Assembly (NCBI GenBank): GCA_017457555.1
Contig: JAFTHG010000164.1
Coordinates: 1 to 5,182, forward strand
Source of the DNA: Kiritimatiellia bacterium
Lineage (GTDB): Bacteria > Verrucomicrobiota > Kiritimatiellia > RFP12 > DVOR01
Reading direction: 5' to 3'
Length of the DNA: 5,182 nt
Shown here: in pieces, positions 1 through 5,047 of the stretch
Position numbering within the stretch: the stretch's first letter is position 1
Layout: each line of letters starts with the position of its first letter
Notes under the pieces: generated by a model
Databases searched by the model: none
What the model was told of the DNA's origin: nothing
The model's input: the letters and a program-made list of their open reading frames with translations, nothing else
Program-made: the position numbers and the translations under genes

Positions 1-9
1 ACGCCTCTC

Positions 10-97
10 CTTCGGTGCACATATCAATGACACACTTAACTCACACATCTTCAACCATTTACCGCATCTTCGGTGCACTTTTTATTTGACACATTAC
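10..97. repeat. Pair of imperfect ~30-bp direct repeats
   Basis: CTTCGGTGCAC occurs at 10-20 and again at 68-78. Each copy is followed after 7 or 8 bases by TGACACA (28-34 and 87-93) and then by CTTA or TTA. The two units therefore share two conserved blocks in the same order and spacing, with a period of about 58-59 bp. The first copy lies at the window edge, so more units may exist to the left. Function unknown. The second copy contains a TTGACA (86-91), but no -10 box lies at a suitable distance. Confidence 0.55.
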
Positions 98-212
98 GGG
101 CCAAAAATGGAAAAATTACATTTCGCAGGGAAATAGGAAGGTTAGAGGGTGAAAGGTAAAGAGGTGAAGTAGGGGGAAGCTCCTTTGCACATCATTCTAC
201 ATTACGATGTTG

Positions 213-423
213 TGTCATTTGAGGATAAGTAATCATATAGTGATGGTATGGGGGTGGTGTGAGTGACGCCACACTATCGGATAAAGTCAATGTTACAGGA
301 TTGTGACTTCTTCGGGGACGCTACGAACAATCACAGTAGAATTTTCGACGCCGATCGCTCATTCAAAAAAAGTTGCAGAAAAGTCATAAAGCGTGATATT
401 CTATAGAGATATGTCATTTGAGG
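213..423. repeat. 12-bp direct repeat TGTCATTTGAGG, two copies
   Basis: TGTCATTTGAGG occurs identically at 213-224 and 412-423, 199 bp apart. The second copy starts about 10 bases downstream of the proposed infA -10 box, so it would lie at the very start of the transcript. The first copy sits upstream of a TATAGT (236-241) that resembles a -10 box but has no good -35 partner. The two copies could be binding sites for one regulator or chance similarity; the geometry relative to the -10-like boxes differs between them. Confidence 0.4.
373..402 (+). promoter_or_regulatory. Probable extended -10 promoter for the infA operon
   Basis: TATTCT (397-402) matches the sigma70 -10 consensus at four of six positions and is preceded by TG at 394-395, giving an extended -10 (TGA-TATTCT). 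An upstream TTGCAG (373-378) is a poor -35 at 18-bp spacing, which extended -10 promoters tolerate. An A7 run just upstream (365-371) could act as an UP-like element. Transcription would start near 409 and leave a leader of about 70 nt. Call is from sequence pattern only. Confidence 0.45.
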
Positions 424-447
424 GAAGGCATTTTGTGTTACCCTCAA
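418..447 (+). promoter_or_regulatory. Possible stem-loop in the infA leader
   Basis: TTGAGGG (418-424) and CCCTCAA (441-447) form a perfect 7-bp stem with a 16-nt loop, about 30 nt before the infA start codon and well clear of the ribosome binding site at 466-471. It could stabilise the leader or be a binding site. No T-run follows, so it is not an obvious terminator. Function unproven. Confidence 0.35.
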
Positions 448-478
448 CGCTTTTAAGAGTCGAATAAAGGAATGAATA

Positions 479-700
479 ATGGCGAGTGATGATGCAATTG
501 AAGTCAATGGCGTGGTAGTCAAAGTGCTTCCTGCTACGATGTATCGCGTCCGTTTGGAAAATGGCCATGAAGTGTTGGCTCATATTTCCGGTAAGATGCG
601 TAAATTCTTCATTAAAATTGCAACGGGCGATAAAGTAACGCTCGAAATTTCTCCGTATGATTTAACCAAGGGACGTATTATTTATCGTCATAAGGCCTAA
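479..700 (+). CDS. infA: Translation initiation factor IF-1
   Basis: IF-1 binds the 30S ribosomal subunit at the A site and, with IF-2 and IF-3, promotes correct start-codon selection. The 73-aa product is one S1/OB-fold domain of normal family length (about 72 aa). It carries the hallmark stretches MYRVRLENGHEVLAHISGKMR at residues 21-41 and GDKVTLEISPYDLTKGRI at 50-67, which are close to the family consensus throughout. The start is supported by AAAGGA (466-471) seven bases ahead of ATG; a second ATG at 472 is out of frame and stops after five codons. The stop codon is followed after only 3 bp by a GHL10 glycosidase-like gene, with no terminator between, so the two are probably co-transcribed. 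infA more usually sits among ribosomal protein genes or alone, so this neighbour is unusual. Its codons are more A/T-rich than those of the genes behind it. Confidence 0.97.
   Translation: MASDDAIEVNGVVVKVLPATMYRVRLENGHEVLAHISGKMRKFFIKIATGDKVTLEISPYDLTKGRIIYRHKA
692..695 (+). promoter_or_regulatory. Ribosome binding site deciding a TTG start
   Basis: AAGG at 692-695, inside the last codons of infA, lies 8 bases before TTG at 704-706. This supports TTG as the start of the downstream gene. The alternative in-frame ATG (746) has no comparable site and would remove the hydrophobic part of the signal peptide. Confidence 0.55.
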
Positions 701-703
701 ATC

Positions 704-2611
704 TTGCGTACGCTTCTTCTACTTTTTTGTCTTTCGATCACCTTTATGTTGAGAGCAACGGCGATAGCTGTTGTTCATGCGGAGCTTTCGGTTCCAGAAG
801 GTGAGCGACGGTTCGCCAAATCATTAGCCACTCATATTCAACGGTGGTATGCAGAAGCCGGCGTCGAGACGGATTTGATTTCGGATCAGACGTTGACGAC
901 GAAATCACCCTATAAGTTGGTGATTCTGGTAGATTGCTATCAACCTCCATCCTCGGTCATTTCCGTGGTAAAGGCTTTGTTGAAACGCAAGACGCGTTTT
1001 GTGGTGTGCTATTCGGCTTCGGCTGATTTAGCGGCACTCTTTGGGCTGAAACCGGGAAGTTACGTCCGCAGCAACGATGGCGCATGGAGCTCTATGTCAT
1101 TTGGTTCAGAAAAACCAAAAGGGGCGCCTCAAACAATCCTGCAGACGAGCACAAATCTCTATACGGTGGAGGCAACACAGAGTGAGACGCGCCCGATTGC
1201 GTGGTGGTGTAATCGGGCTGGGAAGCGGACGGAAACAGCTTGGTGGCGCACAAAAGAGGGCTCTTACTGGATGACGCATGTCCTTTCCGGGGATGGAGAT
1301 GAGAGTGGGAAGCAGCGTTTGCTTCTGGCGATTGCCGCAGAATCAATCCCTCAGGTATGGAATTCCGCCGCCCGTCATTGCTTCAATCAGGCTTTGGTGC
1401 CGGTGAAGGATGGCACGCTGCTGAAGCGGACGTGGAGTTTACCCAAAACATCCGAACGTCGGAAACAGTTGGACAAGACGTTGGCTTGGGTGCGTCAACA
1501 GCAGCTCAAAACGCAGCAGTTGGTTGAGGAATACGCTGGGTATCAGGCGTATCAAAGTGCACGTGACTTGGAAGATGCGGTTGCACGTGCCTATGGCATG
1601 ACGTATTGGGGTAAACCGGGAGAGATTGTCGGCGTTTGGGACCATTCAGGGCGTGGTCTTTATCCGGGCGATTGGAATCGGACGGCCCGTTTGCTTGCGG
1701 CCGCTGGTGTGACAGATGTCTATGTCAATGTCGCTGGTGCAGCGTTTGCGCTCTATCCGTCTGCGGTTTTGCCTCAGCGAGACGCCGGGAACGTGTTGGC
1801 AGAAGCGGTGGCAGCCTGTAAAAAACAGGGTTTGCGTGTCCATGCGTGGATACTCAGTTATTCATGCAGTAGCCCTGCAAAGGGTGCGCTTGATGCGTTC
1901 AAACAAAAGGGCTGGGTCCTGCAAGATGTCAATGGTAAGGAGTTGAATTGGCTGGATCCCACCCATCCGCAGGTGCGCGCCTATTTAGTGAAAGCTGTCT
2001 CAGAGCTGGCAACCTCGGGCGTGGATGGCGTTCATCTTGACTTTATTCGTTTCCCTGATTTGCCGTCCTCTCTGGGACCTCGTACGCGCGCCCGCTTCGA
2101 AGCGGCATGTGGCAAGACAACGAACTGGCCCAAGTGTATTACGGAGGCGAAAGGTGCGCATCGGGAAGCCTTCTTGCGTTGGCGTGAGGCGCATATTACC
2201 GATACGGTTCAGGCCATTCGCTCGCACCTGCGTTTGAAAGCTCCTGGCGTTCAAATCTCTGCGGCGGTTTTTGGCAAATATCCTGCGTGTACGGATAGCG
2301 TGGGGCAGAATTGGATCTCCTGGTTGCGAACAGGCCTGATTGATATGGCTCTGCCTATGAACTACACGGAAAATATGGGCGCATTGGAAGATTGGCTGGG
2401 CACGCAAACCGCCGATCCGCGAATCGCAGCAAAAATCGTGAGTGGGATTGGGGTCACAGCGGCAGAGAGTCGCCTTGGCCCGATAGAGGTGTTACGTCAA
2501 ATTGAAACAGCGCGTAAGAAAAAGTGTAAGGGCTTTGCGTTGTTTGATTTGGATGAAATGCTGCGGCAACGGATTCTGCCCGTTCTCTCGGTGGGAGTGA
2601 CCAAACAATGA
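704..2611 (+). CDS. Secreted GHL10/DUF187-family glycoside hydrolase-like protein
   Basis: The 635-aa product is probably exported and acts on a glycan outside the cytoplasm. Residues 1-20 look like a Sec signal peptide: MRT, a leucine-rich core, then ATA, with likely cleavage after Ala20; there is no lipobox. Residues 21 to about 230 form an alpha/beta-like domain I cannot name. A charged helical segment (about 240-295) links it to a TIM-barrel-like GHL10 domain at about 303-628. Seen there are GEIVGVWDHSGRG (306-318), VHAW (379-382), the family signature GVDGVHLDFIRFP with Asp446, IDMALPMNY (546-554) and GFALFDLDE (610-618). Known relatives include B. subtilis YngK and E. coli DigH (YddW), which cleaves denuded peptidoglycan strands. 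Asp446 as a catalytic residue is inferred from the family motif. The gene follows infA by 3 bp and overlaps the next gene by ATGA, so all three are likely one operon. The substrate cannot be read from sequence; peptidoglycan or another polysaccharide are both possible. Confidence 0.88.
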   Translation: MRTLLLLFCLSITFMLRATAIAVVHAELSVPEGERRFAKSLATHIQRWYAEAGVETDLISDQTLTTKSPYKLVILVDCYQPPSSVISVVKALLKRKTRFVVCYSASADLAALFGLKPGSYVRSNDGAWSSMSFGSEKPKGAPQTILQTSTNLYTVEATQSETRPIAWWCNRAGKRTETAWWRTKEGSYWMTHVLSGDGDESGKQRLLLAIAAESIPQVWNSAARHCFNQALVPVKDGTLLKRTWSLPKTSERRKQLDKTLAWVRQQQLKTQQLVEEYAGYQAYQSARDLEDAVARAYGMTYWGKPGEIVGVWDHSGRGLYPGDWNRTARLLAAAGVTDVYVNVAGAAFALYPSAVLPQRDAGNVLAEAVAACKKQGLRVHAWILSYSCSSPAKGALDAFKQKGWVLQDVNGKELNWLDPTHPQVRAYLVKAVSELATSGVDGVHLDFIRFPDLPSSLGPRTRARFEAACGKTTNWPKCITEAKGAHREAFLRWREAHITDTVQAIRSHLRLKAPGVQISAAVFGKYPACTDSVGQNWISWLRTGLIDMALPMNYTENMGALEDWLGTQTADPRIAAKIVSGIGVTAAESRLGPIEVLRQIETARKKKCKGFALFDLDEMLRQRILPVLSVGVTKQ

Positions 2612-3027
2612 GTAATACATCGGTTTCAGATCAAGCAGTCGCGATCGCAGAAGCATGGCTTTCGGCTTGCCAAATGCGGGATGTTTATTCGGATGCACCG
2701 GATTATCGTGCGTGGCTGTATGTGTACGATGCTCGCCATTCTGGCGTGTTAGAGCTGATTCGTTCCACGGATTTGACGCAAGGCGGAGCCTGTTTTGCCC
2801 TTTCGGTACTGTTGGATTTGCCTCCAGTGCAGACGCCGGAGGATTTTCACACGCTCTTGCTGCTCTCCGAATGGCTGAATGGGATTACACTAATCACCAA
2901 AGATTTTGGTGCAGACGGAGCCTTAATGCTTCAGAAAAAGGGAGATTTGGCTTCTTTGACGGAGCAGACCTTGATGGAAACATTCCGGTCGCTCTGCGAA
3001 GCAAAAAACTTTTTTGAAGAGGCGTAG
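2608..3027 (+). CDS. Hypothetical 139-aa protein, possibly YbjN/CesT-like fold
   Basis: I do not recognise this gene with confidence. The 139-aa product has no signal peptide or membrane segment and is acidic and leucine-rich. Helices are likely at residues 7-23 and 116-138. Between them lie GACFALSVLLDLP (60-72), a helix-like FHTLLLLSEWLNGITLI (80-96) and a strand-like GALMLQKKGDL (104-114). This strand, helix, strand, helix order loosely recalls YbjN or type III secretion chaperone-like domains, but the resemblance is weak. The start is firm: ATG overlaps the upstream TGA stop as ATGA, with GGAG (2594-2597) ahead of it, so translation is probably coupled to the glycosidase gene. TAG is followed directly by an in-frame TAA (3028-3030). 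Codon choice matches its neighbours. Tight coupling suggests a role alongside the glycosidase, though one is cytoplasmic and the other exported. Confidence 0.8.
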   Translation: MSNTSVSDQAVAIAEAWLSACQMRDVYSDAPDYRAWLYVYDARHSGVLELIRSTDLTQGGACFALSVLLDLPPVQTPEDFHTLLLLSEWLNGITLITKDFGADGALMLQKKGDLASLTEQTLMETFRSLCEAKNFFEEA

Positions 3028-3058
3028 TAAGGTAATCAAAGACCTTGGCAATGTACAA

Positions 3059-3088
3059 AAAAGCGGCACACCATCGTGTGCCGCTTTT
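3059..3088. terminator. Bidirectional intrinsic terminator between convergent operons
   Basis: AAAAGCGGCACAC (3059-3071) pairs perfectly with GTGTGCCGCTTTT (3076-3088) around a CATC loop, giving a 13-bp GC-rich stem. Read on the - strand it is followed by six U residues (3062-3057), a strong tail for the nadA operon. Read on the + strand the tail is the TTTT closing the stem plus an interrupted U tract (TTTGTT). It lies 31 bp after the + strand stop codon and about 30 bp after the nadA stop codon. Confidence 0.92.
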
Positions 3089-3117
3089 GGTTTGTTATAG
3101 CGTAAGCGTGGGGGATC

Positions 3118-4164
3118 TTAAAGTGCCAACATACGCTCCACGCTGATGCGTGCATCTGCCACAAGATCGTGTGGTACCACGACATGGCACGTTTCATCCC
3201 ATGTTTCAAACACGGATAGGATCTGTTCCAGAGTGGTGAGCCCCATATCGGTGCAGAGGATGGGACGCAGTGAAAAGATGGTTTTCCCAGCGGTCCGCTT
3301 GAGGCGTTCAACCAAGTGCTCTTCTGTTCCTACAATGAAGGTACGATCGGGATCTGCCCGTTGAATGGTGTCAATGATACCCTTGGTTGAGCCGGTATGA
3401 TCTGCCAATGCTGCGACAGCACTGGGAGCTTCAGGGTGAATGAGCAATTCGGCATCCGGGTGGGCAAGGCGGGCTACCTGAATATCACCTGTTGTATAAC
3501 TCGCATGGATCGGGCAACAACCATCCCATGCAATCAAACGCGCCTGTAGAACCTGTTCTGCGGTGAGACCGCCATTCGGCAATTCACGCCGCCAGAGTGC
3601 AACGGCACTTGTCGGATATCCCAACTCGCGCATGATATTGGTGCAGAGGTGTTGGTCGGGAGCAAAAAGGATGCGATGCCCTTGGTTTAAGAAGTGCTTC
3701 ACGACACGGTGGCCATTTCCTGATGTGCAGGTTGATCCGCCGTGCTTGCCGCAAACCGCTTTGACCTCCGCATTGGAATTAACGTAAACGACAGGTGTCA
3801 GTGGCGTGGTCGGGTCAATGGCCTGAAGTGTTTGCCAAGCAGCTTCCAAACTGGCACCATCGGCCATATCGGCCATAGGACATCCCGCCGTAGGCGCTGG
3901 CTGCCACACACTTCTGCCATTGGCATTCCCGTTGGCATCACGAATGAGAATATCTGCCGTTTCGGCCATAAAGCGGACACCACAGAAGATAATACGCTCA
4001 GCCTTGGACTGCGCTGCTAAACGGGAAAGCTCCAGAGAGTCCCCAACCGCATCGCAACAGGCCACCACTTCCGAAGTTTGGTAGTGATGCCCCAAGATAA
4101 GGAGCCGTTCACCCCATTCCCTGCGAAAGGTATTGATTTTTTCTAAAAGCGGAGATGGGTTCAT
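3118..4164 (-). CDS. nadA: Quinolinate synthase A
   Basis: NadA condenses iminoaspartate with dihydroxyacetone phosphate to make quinolinate, the second step of de novo NAD synthesis; it is a cytoplasmic [4Fe-4S] enzyme. The 348-aa product shows the whole family pattern: GHHYQ (25-29), GDSLELS (41-47), CGVRFMAETADIL (61-73), AGCPMADM (93-100), VYVNSNAEVKA (127-137), APDQHL (168-173), HPEAP (243-247), TGSTKGI (257-263) and CTDMGLTTLEQI (304-315). By alignment to known motifs the cluster ligands are Cys95, Cys217 (in WDGCCPIH) and Cys304. Their 122/87 spacing resembles the Bacillus-type enzyme rather than the E. coli one. The ATG shares a base with the tsaE stop (TAATG) and has GGAGG (4175-4179) 10 bases ahead. 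An in-frame extension further upstream reads through tsaE in another frame and is rejected. nadB and nadC are not in this window. Confidence 0.97.
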   Translation of the reverse strand: MNPSPLLEKINTFRREWGERLLILGHHYQTSEVVACCDAVGDSLELSRLAAQSKAERIIFCGVRFMAETADILIRDANGNANGRSVWQPAPTAGCPMADMADGASLEAAWQTLQAIDPTTPLTPVVYVNSNAEVKAVCGKHGGSTCTSGNGHRVVKHFLNQGHRILFAPDQHLCTNIMRELGYPTSAVALWRRELPNGGLTAEQVLQARLIAWDGCCPIHASYTTGDIQVARLAHPDAELLIHPEAPSAVAALADHTGSTKGIIDTIQRADPDRTFIVGTEEHLVERLKRTAGKTIFSLRPILCTDMGLTTLEQILSVFETWDETCHVVVPHDLVADARISVERMLAL

Positions 4165-4619
4165 TAACACTGTTCCTCCGAGAGTGTAGCATGGCGAACG
4201 CCCCGATGGTCTTGCGTCAGATCCAGACGTAGCCGGCGAGGTACTTCCAGATCTAAGACGGCAGCCGCTTTTTCGGGCCATTCAATCACCAGACGTGCGC
4301 CGGATTCCAACGCATCTTCAAAGCCCAAATCATAAAGCCCATAAGGCGAAGCCAAACGGTAGAGATCGTAGTGAACCAGTTTGCCACCATCGGGCAAGGG
4401 ATACTCAATGGCTAATGTAAATGTAGGACTTGTGACCGTGCGCGAAATACCAAAAGCACGCGCCAATGCTTGAACAAAAGTCGTCTTTCCCGCACCCAGA
4501 TCACCGGAGAGCAAAAGCACACTTCCCGGACCGAGTCGTGTGCAAAGCGTTTCGGCGAGTCGCGCGGTATCCGCAAGGGTGTTTAATTGGCACGTCTGCG
4601 GAAGTGTCATAGCCATCAT
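4164..4619 (-). CDS. tsaE: tRNA t6A biosynthesis ATPase TsaE
   Basis: TsaE is the P-loop ATPase that works with TsaB and TsaD to transfer the threonylcarbamoyl group onto A37 of ANN-decoding tRNAs. The 151-aa product has normal family length. It shows the Walker A motif GDLGAGKTT (39-47), the TVTSPTFTL segment (61-69), HYDLYRL (83-89), LGFEDAL (98-104) and VIEWPEKA (111-118), all in family order. The start is one of the MMAM methionines. The first ATG is chosen because it shares its A with the TAA stop of the upstream Nfu-type gene (TAATG). No strong ribosome binding site is seen there, so translation is probably coupled. The other t6A genes are not in view; its place between an Fe-S scaffold gene and nadA looks like housekeeping co-transcription rather than a shared pathway. 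Confidence 0.97.
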   Translation of the reverse strand: MMAMTLPQTCQLNTLADTARLAETLCTRLGPGSVLLLSGDLGAGKTTFVQALARAFGISRTVTSPTFTLAIEYPLPDGGKLVHYDLYRLASPYGLYDLGFEDALESGARLVIEWPEKAAAVLDLEVPRRLRLDLTQDHRGVRHATLSEEQC

Positions 4620-4849
4620 TACATGACGCGTTCGACCGTGATTTCCGGGTCGATTTCTTCGCGCAACACACGTTCAATGCCGCTCTTCAAGGTCATCATT
4701 GCATGAGGACAGCATCCGCAAGCGCCACGCAAACGCAGGTGGACGATCTTATTTTCGATATCCACCAATTCCAAGTCACCGCCATCCGCCTGAAGCATAC
4801 CACGGAGCATTTCAAGTTTTGCAGCAATCTGTTCGTTTAAAGTCGTCAT
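4619..4849 (-). CDS. Nfu/NifU C-terminal-domain Fe-S cluster scaffold protein
   Basis: Small proteins of this type hold and pass on [4Fe-4S] clusters to target enzymes. The 76-aa product is a single NifU C-terminal domain, without the IscU-like or A-type domains of longer relatives. Typical features are MLQADGGDLELVDIE (18-32), VHLRLRGACGCCPHA (36-50) and MMTLKSGIERVL (51-62). The cluster-binding CxxC is Cys44-Cys47, with an extra cysteine at 46. The start is set by AAAGGA (4858-4863) eight bases before ATG at 4849. Upstream in-frame ATGs at 4858 and 4885 overlap the ribosome binding site and the -10 box and are rejected. It is first gene of the operon; nadA, an Fe-S enzyme, is third, so supplying NadA is a reasonable inference. 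It could equally serve general cluster delivery. Confidence 0.93.
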   Translation of the reverse strand: MTTLNEQIAAKLEMLRGMLQADGGDLELVDIENKIVHLRLRGACGCCPHAMMTLKSGIERVLREEIDPEITVERVM

Positions 4850-4857
4850 AATACACA

Positions 4858-4863
4858 TCCTTT
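4858..4863 (-). promoter_or_regulatory. Ribosome binding site fixing the Nfu-type gene start
   Basis: AAAGGA on the - strand lies 8 bases before the ATG at 4849. It decides between three in-frame ATG codons: the one at 4858 overlaps this site and the one at 4885 lies upstream of the -10 box's end. Confidence 0.75.
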
Positions 4864-4875
4864 CAAATGCCCTAA

Positions 4876-4904
4876 AGTATAACATAGCTTTCTCGTGATG
4901 TCCG
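4876..4904 (-). promoter_or_regulatory. Sigma70-like promoter of the nfu-tsaE-nadA operon
   Basis: On the - strand, CGGACA (4904-4899) is followed after exactly 17 bp by TATACT (4881-4876). The -10 box matches consensus at five of six positions and the -35 box at four. Transcription would begin near 4870, giving a leader of only about 20 nt that contains the ribosome binding site. Confidence 0.7.
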
Positions 4905-4925
4905 CTTAAAAATGATCAGACATCA
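4896..4925. promoter_or_regulatory. Inverted repeat over the -35 box, possible operator
   Basis: TGATGTC (4896-4902) and GACATCA (4919-4925) are perfect 7-bp inverted arms separated by 16 bp. The promoter-proximal arm covers most of the -35 hexamer (4899-4904), so a dimer bound here would be expected to affect transcription of the Fe-S scaffold, tsaE and nadA operon. The regulator is unknown; no regulator gene is in the window. Confidence 0.4.
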
Positions 4926-4943
4926 GAAAAGCGCCACCCACGC

Positions 4944-4964
4944 TGAATCCTGAACCCCGAATCC
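4944..4964. repeat. Three-unit heptamer tandem repeat (YGAAYCC)
   Basis: Three consecutive 7-bp units begin at 4944, 4951 and 4958 and fit YGAAYCC, each differing from the others at one or two pyrimidine positions. Function unknown; short heptamer arrays like this occur between genes in some bacteria. Confidence 0.6.
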
Positions 4965-4999
4965 TGGCGCAGACACCTATTTTCACCGCAATGACGCTC

Positions 5000-5047
5000 A
5001 AGGAAATGCAGCTCACTCCGTCCGAGACAGATTGACTGCATTTCTTT
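5000..5047. repeat. 12-bp stem-loop with T6 tail
   Basis: Bases 5000-5011 pair with 5036-5047: nine perfect pairs (GAAATGCAG against CTGCATTTC), one G-U and two A-T pairs, around a 24-nt loop. A run of six T (5045-5050) overlaps the end of the stem on the + strand, which recalls an intrinsic terminator. No + strand gene precedes it in this window and the stem is AT-leaning, so a free-standing repeat or the end of an unseen small transcript are also possible. Confidence 0.5.

Larger units (their letters stand above)
1..478. other. Gene-free left flank upstream of infA
   Basis: No credible coding frame is visible on either strand: the only open frames are short antisense ones entering infA, with no family-like sequence. 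The stretch contains two imperfect direct repeats near the left edge, a purine-rich tract around 127-179, a weak hairpin at 253-278 (GTGTG against CACAC, extended by G-U pairs), a 12-bp direct repeat, and the probable infA promoter and leader. It is more AT-rich than the genes. No tRNA or rRNA was recognised. Confidence 0.7.

Noticed and set aside
86..120. Promoter from TTGACA at 86-91
   Set aside because: No acceptable -10 box lies 16-18 bp downstream; the nearest candidate, ATTACA at 115-120, is 23 bp away and no gene follows closely.
331..583. Two antisense short frames over the infA start
   Set aside because: They overlap the infA promoter and coding start, resemble nothing recognised and lack start signals.
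2000..2407. 135-codon open frame on the - strand within the glycosidase gene
   Set aside because: Antisense shadow of a strongly supported GHL10 coding frame; its Arg/Thr/Gln-rich sequence shows no domain and no ribosome binding site.
3003..3015. AAAAAACTTTTTT near the end of the 139-aa gene as a frameshift or terminator signal
   Set aside because: It is explained as Lys-Asn-Phe-Phe codons; the real terminator follows 45 bp later and no extended frame is gained.
2655..3017. 120-codon + strand frame inside the 139-aa gene
   Set aside because: Off-frame shadow; the other frame has the coupled ATGA start, a ribosome binding site and tandem stops.
4165..4281. In-frame 39-residue upstream extension of nadA
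   Set aside because: It runs through tsaE in another frame, has low-complexity Arg/Ser/Gly/Pro content unlike NadA, and the ATG at 4164 has a strong GGAGG and gives the normal family length.
4850..4885. Upstream start for the Nfu-type gene (88-aa version)
   Set aside because: The extra ATGs overlap the -10 box and the ribosome binding site, so they would lie outside or at the very edge of the transcript.
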